The notes under the pieces were generated by a model. That model was not told the origin of the DNA, made no database searches, and saw only the letters and a program-made list of their open reading frames with translations. From the NCBI RefSeq assembly GCF_001559075.2, contig NZ_CP014015.2, positions 3,224,001-3,288,000 on the forward strand: a stretch of DNA of 64,000 bases, in the 5' to 3' direction. Origin of the DNA: Citrobacter amalonaticus (GTDB taxonomy: Bacteria; Pseudomonadota; Gammaproteobacteria; Enterobacterales; Enterobacteriaceae). Shown here piece by piece: positions 16,969 to 25,744 of the stretch (the first letter of the stretch is position 1; each line of letters opens with the position of its first letter). Made by a program: the position numbers and the translations under genes.

Positions 16969-17862
16969 ATGCTCAAAGAAAACTTCAACGAACTGCAAAT
17001 CTTTCTTGTGGTAGCGAGGGAGAGAAGTTTTACCAAAGCAGCGGGCAAACTGGGCGTTTCTCAGTCCGCACTCAGCCACGCGATGAAGGCGCTGGAGGAA
17101 AGGCTGAATATCCGCCTTCTGACCCGTACGACCCGAAGCGTTGCCCCTACAGAGGCCGGTGAGAGAATTATTGCCTGCCTTGAACCGCGTATCGCCGATC
17201 TTGAACAGGAGCTGGAATCGCTGGTTCAACTTAACGGCACCACCTCCGGCAATATTCGTTTATCAGCCGGGGAGCATGCCGCGCGAAGTCTGGTATGGCC
17301 GAAGCTAAAACCCTTCCTCAGGGAATACCCGGAAATCAATGTTGAACTGATCGTTGATAACGGCTTTGTCGATATTGTCGAGGGGCGTTTTGATGCCGGG
17401 ATCCGTCTGGGTGAAAGCGTGGATAAAGACATGATTGCGGTAAGAATTGGGCCGGACATGAGAATGGCTGTGGTGGGAGCACCGTCTTATTTCGCTGCAA
17501 ATCCTGCCCCTGAAACGCCGCACGAGCTACAAAATCATCGGTGCATCAATATGCGCCTGCCGACTGCCGGTGGGCTTTACCACTGGGAGTTTGAGAAGGA
17601 TGGGAAACCGTTACGGGTCAGAGTGGAAGGGCAGGTCACGTTCAATCTGCAGGCGGAACGAATTGATGCGGCGTTATCCGGTTTTGGTATCGCCTGTATA
17701 CCTGAAGACAGGGTGCAGGATTATCTACAGTCAGGAGCGCTTATCCAGATTCTGCAGGACTGGTGTCCGTCTTTCCCCGGATATTACCTCTACTACCCGA
17801 GCCGTAAGCAGCATCCGCCCGCTTTTGCGCTGATGATTGATGCACTTCGCTACCAGGAATAA
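16969..17862 (+). CDS. LysR-family transcriptional regulator
   Basis: This 297-residue LysR protein has its N-terminal winged HTH in LQIFLVVARERSFTKAAGKLGVSQSALSHAMKALEERL and a C-terminal inducer-binding domain with VELIVDNGFVDIVEGRFDAGIRLGE, typical of the group that controls oxidoreductase genes (AaeR/DsdC-like, YafC group). I start it at the ATG at 16969 with ATAAGGA upstream, giving MLKENFNELQIF; an upstream ATG adds 13 residues. It is divergent from the NmrA-like gene and convergent with the aldo-keto reductase operon; a short GGGTC/GACCC dyad (17863-17878) separates the convergent ends. Confidence 0.9.
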   Translation: MLKENFNELQIFLVVARERSFTKAAGKLGVSQSALSHAMKALEERLNIRLLTRTTRSVAPTEAGERIIACLEPRIADLEQELESLVQLNGTTSGNIRLSAGEHAARSLVWPKLKPFLREYPEINVELIVDNGFVDIVEGRFDAGIRLGESVDKDMIAVRIGPDMRMAVVGAPSYFAANPAPETPHELQNHRCINMRLPTAGGLYHWEFEKDGKPLRVRVEGQVTFNLQAERIDAALSGFGIACIPEDRVQDYLQSGALIQILQDWCPSFPGYYLYYPSRKQHPPAFALMIDALRYQE

Positions 17863-17886
17863 CGGGTCCGTAGACCCGCCCGGGTA

Positions 17887-18876
17887 TTAACGGCCCACGC
17901 GAGCCTGGTGTTCAGGGGAGTAACGTTCGCCGACGATTTTAATGGTTTCAAGCGCCTGGGTTATCTGCCGTGAGTCATCCTGAGAAAGAATGATGTCGGC
18001 AGCCCCCAGATTTTCCTCCAGCCGGTGCATTTTGGTTGTACCAGGGATAGGAACAATCCACGGCTTTTGTGCCAGTAGCCATGCCAGAGCGATTTGTGCA
18101 GACGTCACACCTTTCTCTGCCGCCAGTTCACCCAGCAATGAGACCAGCTTTTCATTGGCTTCAATCGCCTGCTCGGCGAAACGCGGCACCGTGCTGCGGT
18201 AATCATCCTTGCCAAAAGTGGTTCCTGGCTTAATCGAGCCCGTCAGGAAGCCTTTGCCTAATGGGCTGAAGGGAACGAAACCAATGCCCAGTTCCTCCAG
18301 TAGCGGCAGGATCTCCTGCTCAGGCTCGCGCCACCACATGGAGTATTCGCTCTGCAGCGCCGTAACAGGTTGTACGGCATGCGCACGACGAATGGTTTGC
18401 GCACCCGCTTCGGACAGACCGAAATGTTTAACTTTGCCTTCAGCGATCAGGTCTTTCACCGTTCCCGCAACATCTTCAATCGGGACATCCGGGTCGACAC
18501 GATGTTGATACAGCAGATCAATAACATCAGTCTTAAGATGGCGTAATGATCCTTCCACCGCTTTACGGATATGCTCCGGACGGCTGTTTAAAATCTGCTG
18601 CTTGTTGTCGTCGCCAAAAGTAAATCCAAACTTGGTGGCGATGACCACGCGGTCACGAAATGGTTTTAAGGCTTCACCGACCACCTCTTCATTAAGAAAG
18701 GGGCCATACACTTCAGCGGTATCGAAGAAGGTGACGCCTCGTTCAACCGCGGCGCGAATAAGTTCGATAGCCTGACGCGTATCGGTCGCCGGGCCGTAGC
18801 CATGGCTTAAGCCCATGCAACCGAGGCCAAGCGCGGACACTTCGAGTCGGGATTGACCCAGATAACGTTTTTGCAT
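17887..18876 (-). CDS. Aldo/keto reductase (AKR13-like)
   Basis: This 329-residue NADPH-dependent aldo-keto reductase opens with RYLGQSRLEVSALGLGCMGLSHGYG and has the catalytic Asp and Tyr in FFDTAEVYGPFLNEE, Lys in VVIATKFGF, and His in YQHRVDP. The C-terminal cofactor loop is IVPIPGTTKMHRLEENLGA. It would reduce reactive aldehydes or ketones in the cytoplasm. It lies 27 bp downstream of a second aldo-keto reductase of a different subfamily, in one operon. The sequence fits the widespread YajO/AKR13 group; substrate not deducible. Confidence 0.92.
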   Translation of the reverse strand: MQKRYLGQSRLEVSALGLGCMGLSHGYGPATDTRQAIELIRAAVERGVTFFDTAEVYGPFLNEEVVGEALKPFRDRVVIATKFGFTFGDDNKQQILNSRPEHIRKAVEGSLRHLKTDVIDLLYQHRVDPDVPIEDVAGTVKDLIAEGKVKHFGLSEAGAQTIRRAHAVQPVTALQSEYSMWWREPEQEILPLLEELGIGFVPFSPLGKGFLTGSIKPGTTFGKDDYRSTVPRFAEQAIEANEKLVSLLGELAAEKGVTSAQIALAWLLAQKPWIVPIPGTTKMHRLEENLGAADIILSQDDSRQITQALETIKIVGERYSPEHQARVGR

Positions 18877-18903
18877 TAATTCATTGCCTCTTTTTATCGC
18901 GTC

Positions 18904-19755
18904 TTAAACGTCCAGTTTGCGACCGGCCAACCATTCAACTCTGGCAGGATCGCGGTGTGAGAAGAAAGCACTTGTTGCGGTATCGATAGCGGTAATCTGC
19001 AACATATCTTCAGCGCTGAGTTCAAAATCGAGAATGTTGATGTTCTCTGCCATGCGTTCTTTGCGCACCGATTTCGCCAGTGAAACGATGCCTCGCTGGA
19101 AGATCCAACGCAGCACCACCTGGCCCACGCTTTTGCCGTATTTCTGGCCAATTGCCGTTAACACGGGATGCTGGAACAGACCATTTTTCCCCTCAGCAAA
19201 CGGAGCCCAGGCTTCCGGCTGAATGCCACGGCTTTGATTCCATGGAACCGCATGCAGTTGCTGGTTGAAGGGGTTAACTTCAATCTGGTTCACCGCAGGG
19301 GCCACGTTGTTGAAGGCGATAAGGTCGGCCAGTCGGTCAGGATGGAAGTTGCTGACGCCAATAGCGCGAATTTTGCCTGCCTGCTGCAGTTCTTCCATAG
19401 CACGCCATGCCCCATGGACATCGCCGTAAGGTTGGTGAATCAGGTACAGGTCAACGTAATCCAACTGCAGCCGATTCAGGGAGCGTTCGAACTGGGCTTT
19501 AGCGCCTTCGTAATTCGTATCCTGCAGCCACAGCTTGGTCGTTACAAAGAGTTCGTTGCGGGCAATACCGGTCTGTTTCAGTGCGTTCCCGACCTGGGTT
19601 TCATTCTGATAAGACGCAGCGGTATCGATCAGGCGGTATCCCGTATCGATGGCATCAATAACGGCTCTTTCGCATTCAGCGGCATCCGTCATCTGGAAGA
19701 CACCAAAGCCCAGCAGGGGCATTTCAATCCCGTTGTTCAGTTTTACAGTTGGCAT
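18904..19755 (-). CDS. Aldo/keto reductase (AKR5, 2,5-diketo-D-gluconate reductase-like)
   Basis: This 283-residue protein is of the DkgA/DkgB type. It has GFGVFQM near the start, the catalytic DTAASYQNE (Asp, Tyr), VTTKLW (Lys), LYLIHQP (His), and the NADP-binding SLAKSVRKERMAENINI. I choose the ATG at 19755 (MPTVKLNNGIEMPLLGFG) with AAGGA 7 bases upstream; the longer reading adds 14 residues. It is first in a two-gene operon with the other reductase. A role against methylglyoxal-type aldehydes is plausible but unproven. Confidence 0.92.
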   Translation of the reverse strand: MPTVKLNNGIEMPLLGFGVFQMTDAAECERAVIDAIDTGYRLIDTAASYQNETQVGNALKQTGIARNELFVTTKLWLQDTNYEGAKAQFERSLNRLQLDYVDLYLIHQPYGDVHGAWRAMEELQQAGKIRAIGVSNFHPDRLADLIAFNNVAPAVNQIEVNPFNQQLHAVPWNQSRGIQPEAWAPFAEGKNGLFQHPVLTAIGQKYGKSVGQVVLRWIFQRGIVSLAKSVRKERMAENINILDFELSAEDMLQITAIDTATSAFFSHRDPARVEWLAGRKLDV

Positions 19756-19913
19756 GACGTTATCCTTCAGCTGTTGTGTAGGAAAAGCATAACGCAAACG
19801 GATTTATTCGATTAGATGGGGTAATTAGCTAGGGTTTATTAGATGTGCTCATTAATTTAGGGGGAGGTTGATGGTCGGCTTTGTGCCAGGAGCGGACATT
19901 TGTGACCAGTTAA

Positions 19914-20942
19914 TCATGCCAGCAAGATCTTAACGAAGGCATCCCAGCGGTCTTCGATGTTGTCTTTGTTGATAGGGAGCAGCGTTTTGCGCATCGTTAT
20001 CCCATCAATGGCCGCGAGATCTGCGTCTTTTTTTACCAGGTCTGGCGCGAACCAGAGTTTAAGCGTGTGCGGATCGATGGCACATAGTCCCGCGTCAAAG
20101 AGCTTGTGGATATCAGCGCGCAGCAGCAGACCGTTTTTAAAGCTCGCGCCACCTTTGCGAGCGTGGGCTTTAAGGTGTGCGGCTTCGCAGCGTACCGCAA
20201 TGGCATTCGTGTAGACGCAACGGCCACCGCAGTTAAGCATCACATCTTCACGGAATTTCCCCTGATCACGACGGCGACGGCCATAGAAGGGTACATCTTC
20301 TTTATGTTCGCGTTCTTCAGCCAGCGACCGTTCGGCTCGAGGTTCTTCAGCCTGGGGTTCTTCGGCCACCACGGGTTCAGGTTTGACCGCATTCGGTTCT
20401 TCCCAGGTTCCCAGGAACATGGCAACGCGCTGGGGCATTTTGACACGATTCAAAATCCCAAGGTGCGCTTTTTCCCAGGCCAGGAATTCTTCCAAACGAC
20501 TTGCTGGACAACCATGTTTAAGCGCTGGATGGGGGGATTCCTTTTTGACTGGAGCGGGCGCGGGAGCAGATAACGTCGTGCTACTACTGCCTGTGCTGTA
20601 GCTGCTGCGGCCACCCACATGGCGTTTAACCGAATTTCCTTCGACCAGGATTTGCTTGTCCTCGTCGATCTGACGCTGGAAGAATGCCTCAATTTGGGTG
20701 TAGTTCAGCTTGAAGTGGCGCATAACTGCGCCACGGAAAGCCAAACGAACTTCTTCGTTACGATTTGGCGGGCAAGCACGGTCAACGCGCTGGGAAGCAT
20801 AGGTATCATTCCCCCAGGCTTGCGTACCGTAACGGCTAAATATGACCGTCCAGTTTTTCCCCGATTGGCTGCGATAAACCTTACCATCGCAGACGAACAC
20901 GAACGGAGACGAAATAATAAACCCGTGAACTTCCATAGCCAT
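19914..20942 (-). CDS. HNH endonuclease-domain protein
   Basis: This 342-residue protein carries a C-terminal HNH domain of the HNH_2 type: CGGRCVYTNAIAVRCEAAHL, then NGLLLRADIHKLFDAGL, giving the catalytic His and Asn and the metal-binding His. The N-terminal region (about 1-100) is a separate domain with YGTQAWGNDTY. The middle is a low-complexity linker rich in Ala, Pro and Glu. The start is the ATG at 20942 with GAGGTGG 6 bases upstream. No methylase or other restriction partner is adjacent, so it could be a lone defence nuclease (modified-DNA type) or a housekeeping nuclease. Confidence 0.78.
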   Translation of the reverse strand: MAMEVHGFIISSPFVFVCDGKVYRSQSGKNWTVIFSRYGTQAWGNDTYASQRVDRACPPNRNEEVRLAFRGAVMRHFKLNYTQIEAFFQRQIDEDKQILVEGNSVKRHVGGRSSYSTGSSSTTLSAPAPAPVKKESPHPALKHGCPASRLEEFLAWEKAHLGILNRVKMPQRVAMFLGTWEEPNAVKPEPVVAEEPQAEEPRAERSLAEEREHKEDVPFYGRRRRDQGKFREDVMLNCGGRCVYTNAIAVRCEAAHLKAHARKGGASFKNGLLLRADIHKLFDAGLCAIDPHTLKLWFAPDLVKKDADLAAIDGITMRKTLLPINKDNIEDRWDAFVKILLA

Positions 20943-21374
20943 TTTAATCCACCTCAACCAGCTTTTTTTCCAGTCCACTCCTTCGAGATCGACCTTGCCA
21001 ACTTATTTCTGTCAACAATTGCCGTAAGCATAAATGTAGTGACCTGCATTTGAAATCGGTTCGACCTGCATTTACGATTAGCTTGACCCGCTCCCCGTTC
21101 GTTAACACATAGCAACGTTAGTAATGCATCCTACGCGGTAATAACAATTGCGAGCTTCCGCTACTCGCTCTTAGCTACCTGTCAACGTGGTCAATATCCT
21201 TTACCGCAGCCGAGGTGTACAAAATATCACCTTAACGTACAATAATTTTCGATATCCAAACTGACCCCTAAGCGAACAGCAGAAATTTGCACTAATCTGC
21301 CAACTTAAAAGATGACTATCGAAGTCGTCGCTATTCATTCATTAGTTTTTCAGAACAGGTTTTTAACAACGCAC
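20943..21374. other. Gene-free stretch upstream of the HNH gene, with a direct repeat
   Basis: No gene is supported here. An 11-bp direct repeat, GACCTGCATTT, occurs at 21041-21051 and 21063-21073, 22 bp apart (about two helical turns), roughly 100 to 130 bp upstream of the HNH gene. It could be a tandem protein-binding site. Confidence 0.4.
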
Positions 21375-22289
21375 TTAACTCTTACCTTCAAGTCTCACAA
21401 TCAGCGAACGTAAAAAATCCATGAACCGCTGAGCTGGAGCTGACAGGGATTGTCCGGCGTTGGTTACCACGCCGACGTCCATGTAGGTGATACAGTCTTC
21501 AATCGTCCGACGAATGACGCGCTGACCGTTTAGCGACCAGGGGCGATAGACCAAGTTGGATAAGATTGTGATACCGTTGCCCTGGGCTACGAGGCTGCGA
21601 ACGGTTTCAAAGGAGTTACTGCGAAACTGGACGGAGGGCTGATAGCCAGCGTGCTGCCAGATATTGGTGATCACCTTGGGATATTGATCGGTTTCCAGCA
21701 TCAAAAATGGCAGCTTCACGATATCCCTCAGGCGGATAACAGACTGACTCAGCAAAGCGTGTCCCGGGGCAATCCAAAGCTGGCGTAGCGATCGAATAAT
21801 GGTTTCGACCTCCAGATCACTGTCGCGCTGTATGTTCGATGTGAGCAGTAGACAAAAATCAACCTGCTGCTGGCGCAGAGCAGCCAGCAGGTCAGGCGCT
21901 GTAGCCTCGAAATAGTCAATTTCCAGTAAGGGGAAACGGCTTTCAATGTCACTCAGTATCTCTGGTAGTAGGTAAGCCGAAAGTGTCTGAGCTATCCCTA
22001 TCCGCACTTTCCCGGCAGTGGTTTCCGGTTGACGATGCAAATCCTCCAAGGCGATGTAGCTGTTGCTGATGATTGTGCGGGCATGCGTCAGAAAGCGATC
22101 ACCGGCCAAAGTAAGCCGGATCCCTTTTGGCTGACGCAGAAAGAGCTGTACATCAAGCGCCTCTTCCAGATTACGTAACGCGACAGTCATGGAAGACTGC
22201 GAAACGTGACAACGGCTGGCAGCTTTAGAAACTTGCAATGTTTCTGATAATGCTATGTAAAACTCAAGTTGCCTGAGGGTAAATTTCAT
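21375..22289 (-). CDS. LysR-family transcriptional regulator
   Basis: This 304-residue LysR protein has the HTH LRQLEFYIALSETLQVSKAASRCHVSQSSMTVALRNLEE and a C-terminal domain with LLETDQYPKVITNIW and VRSLVAQGNGITILSNLVYRPWS, a CynR/OxyR-like pattern. It is divergent from an EamA-type exporter (102-bp gap), the classic arrangement for LysR control of an efflux gene. Confidence 0.9.
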   Translation of the reverse strand: MKFTLRQLEFYIALSETLQVSKAASRCHVSQSSMTVALRNLEEALDVQLFLRQPKGIRLTLAGDRFLTHARTIISNSYIALEDLHRQPETTAGKVRIGIAQTLSAYLLPEILSDIESRFPLLEIDYFEATAPDLLAALRQQQVDFCLLLTSNIQRDSDLEVETIIRSLRQLWIAPGHALLSQSVIRLRDIVKLPFLMLETDQYPKVITNIWQHAGYQPSVQFRSNSFETVRSLVAQGNGITILSNLVYRPWSLNGQRVIRRTIEDCITYMDVGVVTNAGQSLSAPAQRFMDFLRSLIVRLEGKS

Positions 22290-22390
22290 AGTTTAAAACG
22301 ATGCCGTCTGAGCAAAAAATTATATTAGCATCTCTATTTTCATCGCGGTAATGTTCTAGGTAACAAAATGTATTATTAAGGGGTATGACT

Positions 22391-23293
22391 ATGCCTTATT
22401 TCTTACTAACTCTCGCTGCATGCTTTTGGGGCGGAAATTATGTGGTAGGACATCTGTTAGTCAGTCTTGTTGATCCTGTTCTATTATCCTCTGCTCGCTG
22501 GATATTTACTGCCATATTGCTGGTTGCACTCTATTACAGGCAGATTCGCGGGCAATGGAATGCTATGCAACGTTCTTTTCACATAATCACCTTTCTAGCT
22601 TTGTTTGGACAGGTATTATTCCCACTGACTCTGTATGTTGGCCTGCAATATACCTCCTCGCTTAATGCTGCCATTTATTTATCTACTACTCCAGCATTGG
22701 TCTTATTGATCAATAAAAATATTTTCAAAGAAAAAATAACAATTCAGAATATCGTTGGCGTTATTATCAGCTCTTTCGGTGTGATCTGTCTGGTGATGCA
22801 GGGGGACTTATGGCACCTGGACACCCTAAAGCATCTCAATCGTGGCGATCTGTGGACGATGGGCTCGGCAGCAAGCTGGGCGGTATATTGCGCGTTTCTA
22901 CGTCTTAAGCCTCGTGAAGTGGGGGGAAATGCGTTTGTAGCCGTTAGCGCGACGATAGGTGCTGTAGTGCTTCTTCCAATATTGATTTTCTCTATGGCAA
23001 AAAATGGTATTCCGCCGCTTGCCGAATTTAGCCACAGCAGTTTGGTTATTGGTCTGCTGTACCTGATTATTTTTCCGTCGTGGCTCTCGTATTTGTTATG
23101 GAATAAAGGTATTCAGGCAATTGGTGCGACGCGTGGAGAAGTGTTTTCCCATTTTATCCCACTGAGTGGTGGTTTATTCAGCGTGATGTTTCTTAGTGAA
23201 CCATTGCATTTATATCATCTGGTCAGCGCATTACTGATTGTCTGCGGTATTGCACTATGCTCAGGCAAATCAGCGAAACGAGCATTCAACTAA
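22391..23293 (+). CDS. EamA/DMT-superfamily transporter
   Basis: This 300-residue inner-membrane protein has ten predicted membrane segments in two EamA repeats (first ending near GVICLVMQG, second from LWTMGSAASWAVYCAFLR). Such proteins usually export metabolites or amino acids. The second of two ATGs (22391) is the better start, because AAGGGG at 22378-22383 would be only 1 base from the first. The divergent LysR gene is the likely regulator. A broken metallo-hydrolase fragment follows immediately. Confidence 0.9.
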   Translation: MPYFLLTLAACFWGGNYVVGHLLVSLVDPVLLSSARWIFTAILLVALYYRQIRGQWNAMQRSFHIITFLALFGQVLFPLTLYVGLQYTSSLNAAIYLSTTPALVLLINKNIFKEKITIQNIVGVIISSFGVICLVMQGDLWHLDTLKHLNRGDLWTMGSAASWAVYCAFLRLKPREVGGNAFVAVSATIGAVVLLPILIFSMAKNGIPPLAEFSHSSLVIGLLYLIIFPSWLSYLLWNKGIQAIGATRGEVFSHFIPLSGGLFSVMFLSEPLHLYHLVSALLIVCGIALCSGKSAKRAFN

Positions 23294-23302
23294 TTTTTTC
23301 TT

Positions 23303-23674
23303 GCTCGGCAATTGTTACACGCTTATGCCTGAAATATATATTTTTAACGGAGAAAAAATAGCAGGAGGCTTTCTGCCAGTATGTTTACCGGACCATACAC
23401 CTGGCATACAGGGTTTAGCATCGATGCGAATGATGAATACTTATTAATTTGGGGAGATATTGTGCATTATCCTCATATTCAGTCAGCACAACCGGATGTT
23501 TCAATCTTATTCGACAGTGACCCTGCTCAGGCCAAGAAAACAAAAAAATGCATCATGAGAAAGGCTGCCAATGAAAAACTGATTATTGCAGGTATGCATA
23601 TGAGTCAGTCAGGGTTGCCTGCGTGCCTCGAAAGGGTAGTGGATACCGCATTTTCGAAAGCGAAAAATGAATGA
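23303..23674 (+). pseudogene. Remnant of an MBL-fold metallo-hydrolase gene (C-terminal half, broken)
   Basis: The plus strand encodes fragments matching the C-terminal half of the intact hydrolase at 27618-28460. It reads ARQLLHAYA then a stop (intact: VRQTLHAYAQN), then NIYFFNGEKIAGGFLPVCLPDHTPG-like sequence, then after a frame shift TGFSIDANDEYLLIWGDIVH and YPHIQSAQPDVSILFDSD. It ends LIIAGMHMSQSGL before diverging. The zinc-ligand motif of the N-terminal half is absent, and there is at least one stop and one frameshift, so this is a pseudogene. It is in inverted orientation relative to the intact copy. Confidence 0.8.
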
Positions 23675-23923
23675 GAATACCCTACGGGTTTATTCAGAAC
23701 AGCACTTTTCAGTGTACTCCATTATCTGCTTCTGGCACAAAATGGGAGAGAAAAATGAATCGAAAGTCTGCTCTGAGCATGGTGTGTGGAGGGGAGGCAC
23801 TAACCACCACTATTAATATTGCGCTATATTAATCAATTGGAAGAAACTCAATTTAAGCATTTACGCTTACTTTATACTAAGATGCTTTAAGGTATCATTT
23901 AAGGCAAAGACGGATTTATCAAC

Positions 23924-24613
23924 ATGAACAGAACAGAACGACTTCTCGAATTGCTACAGATTTTAAGGTCGCGAAGATACCCGATCACAGCATTTTCACT
24001 CTCAGAAAGGTTAGGAATAAGTGTTCGCTCCATTTATAGAGATATAAGAACGCTACAGCATCAAGGAGTGTGTATTGAAGGTTGTGCTGGAATTGGTTAT
24101 ATCGTTAAATCTGATTTTCATTTGCCCCCCTTAAATCTTTCCCATGACGAGATCAATGCTATTACACTTGGATTAAATTGGGTGTCTAATAATACAGATG
24201 GTGACTTCAAAAAAACCGCAAGGGCTGCACTTGCAAAAATACACTCTGTCATTCCCGGTGAGTTAAAAAACCTGATCGAGAATCAATCCTATATCACAGG
24301 TCCTTCAGAAAATAATGTGATTTTTTTTAAAAATATCCACGATGCTATAAAAAATCAAATGAGAGTAAAAATAAATTATTGTGACAAGAAGGATGTTTTA
24401 TCTTTTAGAGTCATTTGGCCCATCGCATTAGTATATATGGAGTCATGTTGGCTTTTGGTTGCATGGTGTGAAATGAGAAATGATTTTCGTCATTTTAGGG
24501 TTGATAAAATTCAAACATTCTTACAACTGGGTTCTACTTATAGTGAGAGTAGATTGATTTTATTGAAAAAATGGAGAGAGAAAGAAAAGATCGGCGTGGA
24601 GAGCGAGTACTGA
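23924..24613 (+). CDS. WYL-domain transcriptional regulator (YafY-like)
   Basis: This 229-residue protein has an N-terminal DeoR/HTH_11 helix-turn-helix (RTERLLELLQILRSRRYPITAFSLSERLGISVRSIYRDIRTLQ) and a C-terminal WYL-type domain ending in the sequence FRHFRVDKIQTF, where the ligand-binding Arg lies. It precedes an SDR gene by 71 bp on the same strand and probably controls it. Both genes are noticeably more AT-rich than their neighbours, which suggests recent transfer. The ribosome site is weak. Confidence 0.85.
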   Translation: MNRTERLLELLQILRSRRYPITAFSLSERLGISVRSIYRDIRTLQHQGVCIEGCAGIGYIVKSDFHLPPLNLSHDEINAITLGLNWVSNNTDGDFKKTARAALAKIHSVIPGELKNLIENQSYITGPSENNVIFFKNIHDAIKNQMRVKINYCDKKDVLSFRVIWPIALVYMESCWLLVAWCEMRNDFRHFRVDKIQTFLQLGSTYSESRLILLKKWREKEKIGVESEY

Positions 24614-24684
24614 CAAAAACTGTCACAGCTAATTTGTATACTGCTTCCAGATATAAGGCTCACATCCACTTCAATGAGGGTATT

Positions 24685-25431
24685 ATGAATTTCAAGAATA
24701 AAGTAGCAGTTATAACAGGAAGCACCACAGGGATAGGTGAAGTTGTCGCAGAGCAATTACACAAAAATGGTGCAAAAGTTGTTATTGTATCCCGCTCATC
24801 AGAGGAGGCTAAACAAAAAGCAGAACTATTATCCTCACATGGACCTCAAGCGCTTGGGATCGGATGTGATGTATCACAGCCAGAACAAGTACGACAAATG
24901 ATAGATGACGTTATAAAAAAATTCGGCAGACTTGATTATGCTGTAAATAATGCAGGTTTAACAGGTGAGCATGATAAAAACATAACAGAGCAAACTGTCG
25001 ATAATTGGGATAAGGTTATTGCCACCTCATTAAGCGGTGTTTTTTACTGTCTAAAATACGAAATACCTCAGATGATGAAGTCTGGTGGTTCCATCGTTAA
25101 TTTATCTGCAGTTAATGGTCTGGTTGGCATTCCTGGGTTGGCACCTTACACCGCAGCTAAACATGGTATAATCGGACTAACCCAATCTGCAGCACTAGAG
25201 TTTGCATGCAAAGGCATTCGAATCAATGCAGTCGCCCCAGGGTATGTCCAAACCACGCGAATGAGTGAATTCCCAGAAAACATCTTACGCAGTTTCGCAA
25301 ATAGCCACCCTATGAAAAGAATGGCAAAAATGCAGGAAGTGGCAAATTTCATATTATTTCTACTGTCAGATAATTCAGCGTTCTGTACTGGAGGTGTTTA
25401 TCCAATTGATGGGGGTTATTTAGCTGAATAA
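24685..25431 (+). CDS. SDR-family oxidoreductase (FabG-like)
   Basis: This 248-residue classical SDR has TGSTTGIG (cofactor), NNAG, active-site Ser in NLSAVNG, YTAAK (Tyr/Lys) and a C-terminal PIDGGY. The start at 24685 gives MNFKNKVAVITG with GAGGG 5 bases upstream; a longer reading overlapping the WYL gene adds 38 implausible residues. It likely acts as an NAD(P)-dependent alcohol/ketone reductase in the cytoplasm. It pairs with the WYL regulator. Substrate unknown. Confidence 0.9.
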   Translation: MNFKNKVAVITGSTTGIGEVVAEQLHKNGAKVVIVSRSSEEAKQKAELLSSHGPQALGIGCDVSQPEQVRQMIDDVIKKFGRLDYAVNNAGLTGEHDKNITEQTVDNWDKVIATSLSGVFYCLKYEIPQMMKSGGSIVNLSAVNGLVGIPGLAPYTAAKHGIIGLTQSAALEFACKGIRINAVAPGYVQTTRMSEFPENILRSFANSHPMKRMAKMQEVANFILFLLSDNSAFCTGGVYPIDGGYLAE

Positions 25432-25744
25432 AATTAAATTTTACCGTAGCAATTGCCACATTGAGAGTGGTTTAAATAAATCCAATGGGAGCGACAGAAT
25501 ACCTGTGGTTAGCATTTATACTGCAGCGCTAATAACAAGCGAATTGACTGTGTGAATATTATTTTACTCCTTTGGTTCTTACTTCACGCCGTTAACTACG
25601 TCAGGTGTTGGATGTGAATTCAACAGGTCATAACAACGATATACTTACACTAATTATTTATGCTAATCAGAAATTTTCATTCGTTTAAACATCACACGCC
25701 TTCACTAGTATACATTAACTTCACAACTGAATAAGGTTATCACG
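25432..25744. other. Intergenic region before the dehydratase gene
   Basis: About 310 AT-rich bases contain no gene that I can support. The last 60 bases probably hold the dehydratase promoter (AAGG ribosome site directly before the ATG at 25745). Confidence 0.4.

Noticed and set aside
23757..23832. 25-codon frame starting MNRKSALSMV before the WYL gene
   Set aside because: It has a purine-rich site upstream but no recognisable family and lies in decayed sequence next to a pseudogene.
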